Source: a bacterium (GTDB lineage: Bacteria; Pseudomonadota; Alphaproteobacteria; Sphingomonadales; Sphingomonadaceae). Taken from it: a DNA stretch of 44,393 nt. Where the stretch lies: assembly GCA_030824575.1 (NCBI GenBank), contig JAVBXL010000191.1:1-44393 (forward strand), written 5' to 3'. Positions within the stretch are counted from its first letter, which is position 1. The number at the start of each line of letters is the position of its first letter. The position numbers and the translations under genes were made by a program. The notes under the pieces were generated by a model. The model saw only the letters and a program-made list of their open reading frames with translations. It did no database searches and had not been told where the DNA came from. Positions 33,106 through 40,846 of the stretch are shown in pieces.

Positions 33106-34224
33106 ATGGCACTAAGCAAGGTGGGGGTCGTTGCGACCGCCCAGACAGAATTTCGACCTGCCTGGAACAATGCCCAGCATATCGATCTGATCTCTTCGGT
33201 GGTCACGTCGGTATTCAAGGGTTCAGGCCTGACGATCGATGATGTCGACTTCATCATCGATTCCGGCAGCGACGTGCTCGACGGCCGGTCCATTTCCAAC
33301 TGCGGATTCCTCGGCGCGCTCGGCGCGCATCACAAAGAAGAGGCGCGAGTTGAGGAAGACGGCCTTTGGGCGGCGCTCTATGGCGTGAACAAGATCCGCG
33401 CTGGCTCGTCCTCGGTCGGCCTGATCGTCGCTTATTCCAAGCCCTCGGAATCCAATGTCGATCTGTACTGGAACGCGCAGGTGGAGCCTTTCTATCAGCG
33501 CCCGGTCGGCTTCGGCCAGCGTGCCGCCAACGGCATCATGGCGCAGCGTTATCTGGCCGACAGCGGCCTTTCGAGCCGCGACCTGGCCGATCTGGTCGCA
33601 GACCGCTGGGCCGCCGCAGCGGCGTCCGGCAAAGTGTCGATCGACGCGCTGCCCGATGCCGATGCCATTCTGGCCGCGAAGGAAGGCGCCGCGCCGCTAA
33701 CCGAACTGATGTTCGCCCGGCCGGTCGACGGCGCCGTCGCCGTGCTGATCGCGCGGGAAGACATCGCCCGGCGGGTCAGCCGCAATCCTGCCTTCATCAC
33801 CGGCATGGGCACGTCGATGGACACGCATAGCGTCGCCGCGCGGGAAGCCGGCCGGCTGTCATCCGCCGCCACGGCCGCCGCGATGGCCTACCGCAATGCC
33901 GGCTGGACATCGGCTGATGCGGACATTGCCGAAATCAGCGGGTCGTCGGTCATCGGCGAATTGCTGGCGATCGAGGCGCTCGGCCTGGCGGAGGCGGGCA
34001 AGGGCCTGTCGGCCGCACGCGATGGGAAGGTCGCGATCAACCGTTCGGGCGGCGCCCTGCCGGCCGATCCGATCATGGCGACCGGCCTTGTCCGACTGGC
34101 GGAAGCCAGTCGACAACTGAGCCAGCCTGAAACGTCCAGCGGCGGCGCTCCCAGCCGCGCCATCGTCCACGGCGCCGGCGGCGTCGGCATGCAGAACAAC
34201 TGCGTCTTCACTCTCGAGGTTTGA
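33106..34224 (+). CDS. Thiolase-like protein (lipid-transfer/Ltp2 type), subunit 1
   Basis: A 372-residue thiolase-fold protein. It has VGVVATAQTEF at the N terminus and SNCGFLGALGA at the position where thiolases carry the active Cys. A late GG-x-LPADPIMATGL block replaces the usual GHP motif, and VHGAGGVGMQNNCVF is at the C terminus. Such non-standard thiolases act with DUF35 partners as aldolases (Ltp2 in steroid side-chain loss) or as unusual acyltransferases. The ATG at 33106 has GAGGA upstream; an alternative ATG at 33091 adds five residues. It is followed directly by a second thiolase-like gene, so a heteromeric enzyme is likely. Confidence 0.85.
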   Translation: MALSKVGVVATAQTEFRPAWNNAQHIDLISSVVTSVFKGSGLTIDDVDFIIDSGSDVLDGRSISNCGFLGALGAHHKEEARVEEDGLWAALYGVNKIRAGSSSVGLIVAYSKPSESNVDLYWNAQVEPFYQRPVGFGQRAANGIMAQRYLADSGLSSRDLADLVADRWAAAAASGKVSIDALPDADAILAAKEGAAPLTELMFARPVDGAVAVLIAREDIARRVSRNPAFITGMGTSMDTHSVAAREAGRLSSAATAAAMAYRNAGWTSADADIAEISGSSVIGELLAIEALGLAEAGKGLSAARDGKVAINRSGGALPADPIMATGLVRLAEASRQLSQPETSSGGAPSRAIVHGAGGVGMQNNCVFTLEV

Positions 34225-34226
34225 TC

Positions 34227-35378
34227 ATGGGCCGTCATGTTGGAATAGTAGGGGTCGGACAGACCCATCATGCCCGTCGCCGGACCGATGTCAGCCAGGC
34301 GGGACTTGTGCGCGAAGCGGTGGACCGTGCGCTCGCGGACGCCAAGCTGAGCATGGAGGATATCGACACCGTCGTCGTCGCCACCGGCCCGGTCTTGTTC
34401 GCGGCGGTGAATCAGCCGGAAAAATGGGTGGTCGATGCGATCGGAGCGCAGGGGAAGTCCGTGGTCCGCCTGACCAGCGGCGGCGGCGCGGGCTTCGCCG
34501 GAGCGCTGGCCGGCTATTATCAGGTCGCGGGCGGCTTTTCCGAACGCACTTTGGTCGTCGCCTATGACAAGCTGTCCGAAGGACAGCTGCAATATTCGAT
34601 CTCCACCCTCTACGATCCCTTCTGGGGCCGTGAGTTCGCGGTCGGTATCATGGGCTTTTCCGCCGCTTACTGGCGCGCGCGCATGGATGTGCTCGGCCAT
34701 ACAGAGGAAGCGGCGGCCATGGTCGCGGCCAAGAACCGCAAGAATGCGATCGCCAACCCCTATGCGCATGTGAAGAAGGAAGTGTCGGTCGAGGACGTCC
34801 TCAATTCCAAGCCGCTCTGCTGGCCGATCAAGCTGCTTGACGTTCCGCCCATTTCGGATGGTGCCGCCGCGATCGTGCTGTCTTCGGAGAAGATGGCGCA
34901 TCATTCTACCAGCCGTCCGGCCTGGATCAGGGGCATGGCCTATTGCTGCGAAGCGGACAATGCGCCCGAACGGTCGCTGATGCTGTCCGAACCGCTGGCG
35001 ATCGCCAGCCGCCAGGTCTATCGCGCCGCCGGCATCACCAATCCGCGCCGCCAATTCGACGTGGTGGAGGTGCAGGAGCCCTATAGCTGCTTCGAGCTGA
35101 ATTATTATGAAAGCCTGGGGCTATGCCCGCCGGGACAGGCGGCCGAGTTGATCGCGTCCGGCGCGACCCAGCTGGATGGCGACATTCCGGTGAACCCGTC
35201 GGGCGGCTGCATGGGGGCAAATCCGATCGGCGCGGTCGGCGTCATCCGCCTGATCGAGGCGGCGACGCAGGTCATGGGCAGGAATGAAACTCACCAGATC
35301 AAGGACGCCAAGACCGCCCTCGTCCAATCGGGCGGTGGTTGGGCCAATCTGCGCGGTTGCGCCGTTCTGAGCGCATAA
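34227..35378 (+). CDS. Thiolase-like protein, subunit 2
   Basis: A 383-residue thiolase-fold protein (VGIVGVGQT at the start) of the lipid-transfer-protein group. LTSGGGAGFAGALAGY takes the place of the nucleophile loop and lacks Cys. EVQEPYSCFELNYYESLG is the NEAFA-equivalent region and VNPSGGCMGANPIGAVG replaces GHP-x-G. The loss of the standard nucleophile points to an aldolase-like or structural role within the complex. The start at 34227 lies two bases after the previous stop, with GAGG upstream; a TTG six bases earlier is possible. It is directly upstream of the DUF35 partner. Confidence 0.85.
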   Translation: MGRHVGIVGVGQTHHARRRTDVSQAGLVREAVDRALADAKLSMEDIDTVVVATGPVLFAAVNQPEKWVVDAIGAQGKSVVRLTSGGGAGFAGALAGYYQVAGGFSERTLVVAYDKLSEGQLQYSISTLYDPFWGREFAVGIMGFSAAYWRARMDVLGHTEEAAAMVAAKNRKNAIANPYAHVKKEVSVEDVLNSKPLCWPIKLLDVPPISDGAAAIVLSSEKMAHHSTSRPAWIRGMAYCCEADNAPERSLMLSEPLAIASRQVYRAAGITNPRRQFDVVEVQEPYSCFELNYYESLGLCPPGQAAELIASGATQLDGDIPVNPSGGCMGANPIGAVGVIRLIEAATQVMGRNETHQIKDAKTALVQSGGGWANLRGCAVLSA

Positions 35379-35389
35379 GGAGAGACACG

Positions 35390-36316
35390 ATGTTTTCCGC
35401 ACCGGATAGCTATCCGATCGACCTGCCGACTTTCCACAGCGAGATCAACCTGCCCTACACGCTGACGCCCGGCCGGGCGGCGGGCATTTTCCTGGCGGAG
35501 GTCAAAAACCGTCGGATCGTCGCGTCGCGCTTCGCGTCGGGGCAGGTCGTGGCACCCGCTCAGGATTTTTCCTCCACCAATGGAGAGGAACCCGAAGCCT
35601 TTGTCGAAGCGCCACAGACTGGCGTGTTGACGGCCTTCACCCGCGTCGATGGCCACGTCATCGGCTTCATCCGCCTGGATGGTTGCGACAATGACTTCGC
35701 GCACCGCATCCTGGCCGAACTGGACGATATTTCGATCGGTCAGCGGGTTAAGGCGGAATGGGACGACAGCGTCGAACAGTCGGTGCTGGCTATCAAGGGC
35801 TTCCGGATCGCGCCCGACGCGCTCGTCGGCACGGTCAAGCCGCTGGAGACGATGGAAGAGCCGCTGGGCGTCATCCCCTATGCGATGAAGCTCGACTATG
35901 AACATGCCTATGGCCCCTATTATGGCCGCATGTTCGATGAAATCCGCGAAAATGGCCGCTTCATGGGCGTGCGATCGCCCGGCAGCGACGTCGCGTTGCT
36001 ACCGCCGCGCGAGATTGACGATGTCACCCACGGCCGCACCGGTACGTGGAAGGCGTGCGCCGACACCGGGACCATCCGGGGCTGTTCCATCATCAACATG
36101 GAAGTCTATGGCCAGACCCGCAAGGTGCCCTATGTCTATGCGGAGATCGTGCTAGACGGCGCATCGACCCGCATGATCCACGTGATCGAGATCGACAGCC
36201 TGGAAGAGGCCAAGGAGAAGATCAAGCCGGGCACCCGCGTCCGCGCCGTATGGACGCAGGGCGAGCGCCAGGGCCGGGTGTCCGACATCGAACGCTTCGA
36301 GGTTATCGAAGGGTGA
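35390..36316 (+). CDS. Tandem DUF35/OB-fold partner protein
   Basis: A 308-residue protein made of two DUF35-like OB-fold units, roughly residues 30-145 and 190-305. Each shows a rubredoxin-like start and a GVLTAFTRV-type or TGTWKACADT-type first strand, then KAEW / RAVW near the end of the barrel. DUF35 proteins dock on thiolase-type enzymes and shuttle acyl-CoA, as in BbsA, in archaeal HMG-CoA synthesis and in Ltp2-ChsH2. The usual zinc-ribbon cysteines (CxxC pairs) are absent here from both units. It follows the two thiolase-like genes and overlaps the next gene as GTGA. AAGGAGAG precedes the ATG. Confidence 0.82.
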   Translation: MFSAPDSYPIDLPTFHSEINLPYTLTPGRAAGIFLAEVKNRRIVASRFASGQVVAPAQDFSSTNGEEPEAFVEAPQTGVLTAFTRVDGHVIGFIRLDGCDNDFAHRILAELDDISIGQRVKAEWDDSVEQSVLAIKGFRIAPDALVGTVKPLETMEEPLGVIPYAMKLDYEHAYGPYYGRMFDEIRENGRFMGVRSPGSDVALLPPREIDDVTHGRTGTWKACADTGTIRGCSIINMEVYGQTRKVPYVYAEIVLDGASTRMIHVIEIDSLEEAKEKIKPGTRVRAVWTQGERQGRVSDIERFEVIEG

Positions 36317-37146
36317 GCCACTATCGCATCACCTCCCTCCGGCTGGGTGAGCTGTATCTGCCGCATGGCGGGTCGGTGATGCGCGATCCGGTGCATTGCT
36401 GGCTGGTCCGGGGGGATGGCCGCAATATTCTGGTGGATAGCGGGATGGCCGACATCCCGACCATCCACAAGCGGCTGCGGGTGCAGGGCACAGGCGGCGG
36501 TCATCCGGCGCTGGTCGCGGCGCTCGCCGGGGAAAGGCTGACGCCGGCCGACATCAGCCATGTCGTCCTGACCCACATGCATTTCGACCATGCCGACAAT
36601 CTGGACCTGTTTCCCGACGCTTGTGTGGTCGTACAGCGGGCCGAACTGATGGCAGCGGTAGATCCGGTGCCCTCGCAACGGGTCTTCTACTGGAAATCGA
36701 CACTCGACAATGTGATGGCGCGCAAGCGGCCCGCACAATTGATGCTGCTGGACGGCGACCACCAGCTGTTTCCCGGTATCCGCCTGCTGTCCGTCCCCAG
36801 TCATACCGAGGGGATGCAGGTCGTTATCGTGGACACCGCGAAGGGCAAGGCGGCGATCGTGTCCGACCTGGGCGACCATTATCGCTACTGGTTCCCGGCC
36901 GACGCGCGCGCCACCAGCCACCCTCAAAGGTCGCTGACCGGTGCCTATCTGACCGGCAACATCCGCAGCGAGAGCGAGCGCGACTGGCAGCGGGCGATGC
37001 GCCGCGTGCAGGACAATAGCGACATCGTCATCCCCGCCCATGATTTCCGTATTCCACGCAACATTCCCGACGAATGGTTTGCGATCCCCGATTCCACCGA
37101 CGGCGACCTGGCGCATGAACCGCCTGAGCCGGCCGCTTCCGCATGA
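36313..37146 (+). CDS. Metallo-beta-lactamase-fold hydrolase
   Basis: A 277-residue protein with the metal-binding motif THMHFDHAD (His88, His90, Asp92, His93). Further conserved residues lie in SVPSHTEGM and VIPAHDF. The layout matches MBL-fold lactonases such as AttM/AiiA-type enzymes and related carboxylic ester or thioester hydrolases. In this setting it could open a lactone or hydrolyse a CoA ester (inference). It starts with GTG in a GTGA overlap with the DUF35 stop; the frame extends upstream but only as a shadow of that gene. Confidence 0.88.
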   Translation: MSHYRITSLRLGELYLPHGGSVMRDPVHCWLVRGDGRNILVDSGMADIPTIHKRLRVQGTGGGHPALVAALAGERLTPADISHVVLTHMHFDHADNLDLFPDACVVVQRAELMAAVDPVPSQRVFYWKSTLDNVMARKRPAQLMLLDGDHQLFPGIRLLSVPSHTEGMQVVIVDTAKGKAAIVSDLGDHYRYWFPADARATSHPQRSLTGAYLTGNIRSESERDWQRAMRRVQDNSDIVIPAHDFRIPRNIPDEWFAIPDSTDGDLAHEPPEPAASA

Positions 37147-37155
37147 GGATGCCCC

Positions 37156-37953
37156 ATGGCCTATAATACATTGCTCTACGACGTCAGTGACCGGATCGCG
37201 ACGATCATGCTGAACCGGCCCGACGCGATGAACGCGACGACCGATGAACTGTATCAGGAATTGCAGGATCTACTGGGCAAGGTTGCTGCCGATCGTGACG
37301 TCGGCTGCATCATCCTGACCGGTGCCGGGCGTGGTTTCTGCGCCGGCGCGGACCTTAAGGCGCGCAAGGACGATATGACGCCGCTGCAACGCCGTGCGCG
37401 GCATCGCTGGATATTGAAGGATATATTGGAGCCGTTGTTCCGCATAGAAAAGCCGGTGATCGCCGCCGTGAATGGCGCAGCGGCCGGCGCTGGGTTCAAC
37501 ATTGCGCTTGCCTGCGACTTCATCGTGGCAAGCGAGAATGCCAGCTTCATCCAGGCCTTCGCCCGCGTCGGGCTGGTTCCGGACCTGGGCGGCCTCTATT
37601 TGCTCGGCCGGGTGATCGGCATCAACAAAGCCAAGGAGCTTTGCTATACCGCGCGCAAGGTGTCGGCGCAGGAGGCGGCGGACCTTGGCATCGTCAACCA
37701 TGTGGTGCCGCATGACGAGTTGCTGGGGCGCGCCCGCGCCATCGCGGCGAAGATCACCGCCGGATCGCCGACCGCGATCGGCATGACAAAGACGCTGCTA
37801 AACAAGGCCAGCAATTCCACGCTCGATCAGATGCTGGAATATGAAAGCTTTGCCCAGACCGTCGCCTATCTGACCCCGGAATATGAGGAGGGCGTGCAGG
37901 CATTCCGTGAAAAGCGCGCCCCCGATTTCGCCGCGGCCGCAGCAAGAGGGTAA
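37156..37953 (+). CDS. Enoyl-CoA hydratase/isomerase, PaaG-like active site
   Basis: A 265-residue crotonase-fold protein. The oxyanion hole lies in FCAGADLK and in VNGAAAGAGFNIALACD. In the active-site helix the sequence is IQAFARVGLVPDLGG: the Glu of true hydratases is replaced by Gln133, while Asp143 matches the single acidic residue of PaaG-type isomerases. It may therefore move a double bond rather than add water. It occurs after the hydrolase gene and 4 bases before the first acyl-CoA dehydrogenase gene, within the same operon. Confidence 0.9.
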   Translation: MAYNTLLYDVSDRIATIMLNRPDAMNATTDELYQELQDLLGKVAADRDVGCIILTGAGRGFCAGADLKARKDDMTPLQRRARHRWILKDILEPLFRIEKPVIAAVNGAAAGAGFNIALACDFIVASENASFIQAFARVGLVPDLGGLYLLGRVIGINKAKELCYTARKVSAQEAADLGIVNHVVPHDELLGRARAIAAKITAGSPTAIGMTKTLLNKASNSTLDQMLEYESFAQTVAYLTPEYEEGVQAFREKRAPDFAAAAARG

Positions 37954-37957
37954 AATC

Positions 37958-39148
37958 ATGGATTTCAGCTACAGCCCGCAGGAAGAGGGGTTTCGCGCAG
38001 ACCTGCGCGCCTGGCTGGCCGACGCTCTGCCGCCGGGCTGGGGCGAGACGGTGTTCGAACCGGAGGATGAGGACGAACGGGCGATGTTCCGCCTCGCCTG
38101 GGAGAAAAAGCTGCATGCGGGCGGCTGGAGCGGGATCAACTGGCCGGTCGAATATGGCGGGCGGGGCGCCACGCTGGTCGAACGCGCGATCTTTGCCGAG
38201 GAGATGGCGCGGGTTGGCGCGCCTGAGGGGCTGAACATCATCGGCCATAACCTGGCCGGGTCGACCATTCTGCGCCACGGGACCGAGGCGCAGAAGCAAT
38301 ATTTCCTGCCCCGCATCCTGTCGTCGGAAGATGTGTGGTGCCAGGGGTTTTCGGAGCCGAACGCCGGGTCCGATCTGGCGTCGGTGCGCACGCGGGCCGA
38401 GCGGCGGGGCGACACATTCATCGTCAACGGCCAGAAGATCTGGACCAGCTTCGCGCAATATTCGCAATGGTGCTTCGCGCTAGTGCGCACGGACCCCGAC
38501 GCGCCCAAGCATAAGGGCCTCAGCTTCCTGCTGATCGACATGAAGAGCCCCGGCATATCGATCCGCCCGCTGCGGCAGATATCGGGCGAGTGCGAATTTA
38601 ACGAAACCTTCTTCGATGATGTCGAGGTGCCGGTGGACAATATCGTCGGCGACATCAACGATGGCTGGCGGATCGCAATGACGACGTTGGCTTATGAGCG
38701 AGGGCCGGAAGATGCGCTGGGCCGCCAAATTCGCTTCAGCCAGGAACTGGACAAGCTGATCGACACGGTCGCGGCGACGCCGCGGGGCGACGCCATGCTG
38801 ATCGACGATCCGATCGTGCGGCAGAAACTGGCGCGGTCCGTCACCGAAGTCGAGGTCATGCGGCTGAATGCGGTGCGGACTTTCAGCAAATATCTGAACG
38901 GCGACGACCGGGGACCGGATGCGTCTGTCATCAAGCTCTACTGGAGCCATGCGGCGCAGAATATGTATGAGGCGGCGATGGACATATTGGGGCCGACGGC
39001 ACCGATCGCCGCGCCCGATCCGCTCAGCGCAGGCGGGGGGCGGTTCCAACTGAGCTACCTCCAATCCAAGGCCTTCACCATTTATTCCGGCTCTTCGGAA
39101 ATCCAGCGTAACATCATCGGCGAGCGTATGCTCGGCCTGCCGCGTTAG
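37958..39148 (+). CDS. Acyl-CoA dehydrogenase, catalytic subunit
   Basis: A 396-residue FadE-type flavoprotein. The N-terminal helical domain is followed by GFSEPNAGSDLASVRTRAER, the beta-domain FAD/substrate signature. The catalytic base is Glu247 in LAYERGPE, and YSGSSEIQRNIIGERMLGLP is the family's C-terminal signature. It introduces a trans double bond in an acyl-CoA and passes electrons to ETF. The smaller acyl-CoA dehydrogenase gene begins 12 bases after its stop. This pairing resembles the heterotetrameric FadE28-29 or ChsE1-E2 enzymes used on bulky ring-bearing substrates. Confidence 0.92.
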   Translation: MDFSYSPQEEGFRADLRAWLADALPPGWGETVFEPEDEDERAMFRLAWEKKLHAGGWSGINWPVEYGGRGATLVERAIFAEEMARVGAPEGLNIIGHNLAGSTILRHGTEAQKQYFLPRILSSEDVWCQGFSEPNAGSDLASVRTRAERRGDTFIVNGQKIWTSFAQYSQWCFALVRTDPDAPKHKGLSFLLIDMKSPGISIRPLRQISGECEFNETFFDDVEVPVDNIVGDINDGWRIAMTTLAYERGPEDALGRQIRFSQELDKLIDTVAATPRGDAMLIDDPIVRQKLARSVTEVEVMRLNAVRTFSKYLNGDDRGPDASVIKLYWSHAAQNMYEAAMDILGPTAPIAAPDPLSAGGGRFQLSYLQSKAFTIYSGSSEIQRNIIGERMLGLPR

Positions 39149-39160
39149 GGGGACGGCGCC

Positions 39161-40285
39161 ATGAATTTCGGTTTCAATGAAGAACAGAAAAGCCTGGGGG
39201 ATACGGTCGCCGCGTTGCTGGCCGACTTCCCCGCGCTGACCGGCCCCGACCCAGCGCAGGCGCGCGACCCTGCGGTCTGGCAGGCGCTGGCCGACCTTGG
39301 ACTGTTCGCTCTGCTGGTGCCGGAGGCGCAGGGCGGCGTGGGATTGACGCTCGTCGATGTCGCGCTGGCGATCGAGGCGCTGGGTGCCGGGCTTGCGCCG
39401 CCGATCGCCGCGTCCACCATGATAGCGACCGACATCATCGTGCGCGAAGGCACGGCGGCGCAGCAGGCATCGCTGTTACCCCGTATCGCCACAGGCGAGT
39501 TGCGCATCGCGCTGGCGATGCTGGAAAATGGCCAGGGCTATGACCCCGATGCGGTGCAAACCGTGATGGGTGGCAATGGCGTGACCGGATCGAAGATATT
39601 GGTGCCCGATGCGGATATCGCCGACCTGCTCCTGGTGCTGGCGCGCGTCGATGGCGGTGTTGGCCTGGTCCTGGTCGCCCGCGATGCGCGGGGCGTGTCG
39701 ATCCGCCATCATGCCGACATCGATCCGTCGAGCGGACTGTGCGAAGTGACGCTGGACGGTGCCGCTTTGATGGACGATGCGCTTGTCGGCCATGCGGGAT
39801 CGGGCGATGTCGTGCCCCGCCTGATGGATGCGGCGGCGATCGTCTATGCCGGGATGGCGATGGGCATGGCCGCGAGGATGCTCGATGCGGCGGTCGACTA
39901 TGCCAAGACGCGGGTGCAGTTCGGCCAGCCGATCGGCGCGTTCCAGTCGATCAAGCATCGCTGCGCCGACATGGCCGTGGCGGTCGAGGCGGGGCGTTCG
40001 GCCGCCTATTACGGCTTTTGGACCGCGGCGGAAAATGACCCCGATCGCAGCCGCGCAGCATCCATGGCCAAGGCCTATTGCGGCGAAGTCGCGCGCGATG
40101 TCTGTAACGAAACGGTGCAGATCCATGGCGGCATGGGCTTCACCTGGGAATTGGGGCTGCACCGCTTTTTACGCCGGGCCAAGGTGCTGGAGCATGGCTT
40201 TGGCAATCATGTCTGGCATTATGAGCGGATCATGGCGGAGACGCTGGCGGCGCAGGCCGCCGGCGACAAAGCCCAGGCGGCCTGA
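39161..40285 (+). CDS. Acyl-CoA dehydrogenase, non-catalytic-type subunit
   Basis: A 374-residue acyl-CoA dehydrogenase fold. KTRVQFGQPIGAFQSIKH provides the FAD-contacting Arg/Gln and VQIHGGMGFTWELGLHRF is the second signature. At the helix that carries the catalytic Glu in the neighbouring subunit, the sequence is MGMAARMLDAA, with no acidic residue. The N-terminal domain is short and the beta domain degenerate (ALAMLENGQGYDP replaces ALTEP-x-AGSD). It is therefore probably the FAD-binding but non-catalytic partner of the protein encoded at 37958. Confidence 0.88.
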   Translation: MNFGFNEEQKSLGDTVAALLADFPALTGPDPAQARDPAVWQALADLGLFALLVPEAQGGVGLTLVDVALAIEALGAGLAPPIAASTMIATDIIVREGTAAQQASLLPRIATGELRIALAMLENGQGYDPDAVQTVMGGNGVTGSKILVPDADIADLLLVLARVDGGVGLVLVARDARGVSIRHHADIDPSSGLCEVTLDGAALMDDALVGHAGSGDVVPRLMDAAAIVYAGMAMGMAARMLDAAVDYAKTRVQFGQPIGAFQSIKHRCADMAVAVEAGRSAAYYGFWTAAENDPDRSRAASMAKAYCGEVARDVCNETVQIHGGMGFTWELGLHRFLRRAKVLEHGFGNHVWHYERIMAETLAAQAAGDKAQAA

Positions 40286-40309
40286 CGATCAGGCCCTTCA
40301 TCATATGGT

Positions 40310-40789
40310 ATGGACGCGATGAGCGAACAATTACTGCGTGACATCGAGATATTGGCTGACCTGTTCAAGGCCGGTGGCTGGACCGAGTTGCGGATCGAAA
40401 GCGGCGCGATCAGCCTGCTGCTGTCGAAGGACAAGGCGACGCTGTCGCTGGACGGGGCGCAACAGGCGGTCGCGCCGGTCGCGGCGGTGCCAATGGTCGC
40501 CCCGGAACCCGTCGGTGCAGGCACCAGCGCCGGTCCGATCGATCCCGCCTGGACCGCGGTGAAAGCGCCCAATCTGGGCACCTTTTACCGTTCGCCCAAG
40601 CCCGGCTCCCCGCCCTTCGTGGAGGTCGGGCAGCGGGTTGAGGCGCGCACCGAACTTTGTCTGATCGAGGTGATGAAGCTCTTTACGTCGGTCAAGGCGG
40701 GCATTGCCGGAACCGTCAGGCACGTCGCCGTGGCCGACGCCGATCTGGTCGAGGGCGGACAGCCGCTCTTCTACATCGCGTGCGACTAG
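40310..40789 (+). CDS. Biotin carboxyl carrier protein (AccB-like)
   Basis: A 159-residue protein. The N-terminal 40 residues resemble the AccB dimer helix (LLRDIEILADLFKAGGWTEL), a Pro/Ala-rich linker follows, then a biotinyl domain. The biotin site is EVMKLF with Lys123, and GTFYRSPKPGSPPFVEVGQ is the AccB thumb-side block. A second, normal accB would be expected elsewhere for fatty acid synthesis. Together with the next gene it suggests a biotin-linked carboxyl transfer or decarboxylation, yet no biotin carboxylase is present in the window. No strong ribosome site precedes the chosen start; the Met at residue 4 is an alternative. Confidence 0.87.
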   Translation: MDAMSEQLLRDIEILADLFKAGGWTELRIESGAISLLLSKDKATLSLDGAQQAVAPVAAVPMVAPEPVGAGTSAGPIDPAWTAVKAPNLGTFYRSPKPGSPPFVEVGQRVEARTELCLIEVMKLFTSVKAGIAGTVRHVAVADADLVEGGQPLFYIACD

Positions 40790-40846
40790 GTCTGCACCCA
40801 AACATCCTGAAAGACGCGCCGGACGGCCGCGGGAGAGTATAAGCGA

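Noticed and set aside
33888..35054. 388-codon minus-strand frame across the two thiolase-like genes
   Set aside because: It crosses a gene boundary of two overlapping, motif-bearing plus-strand genes and has no recognisable motif of its own.
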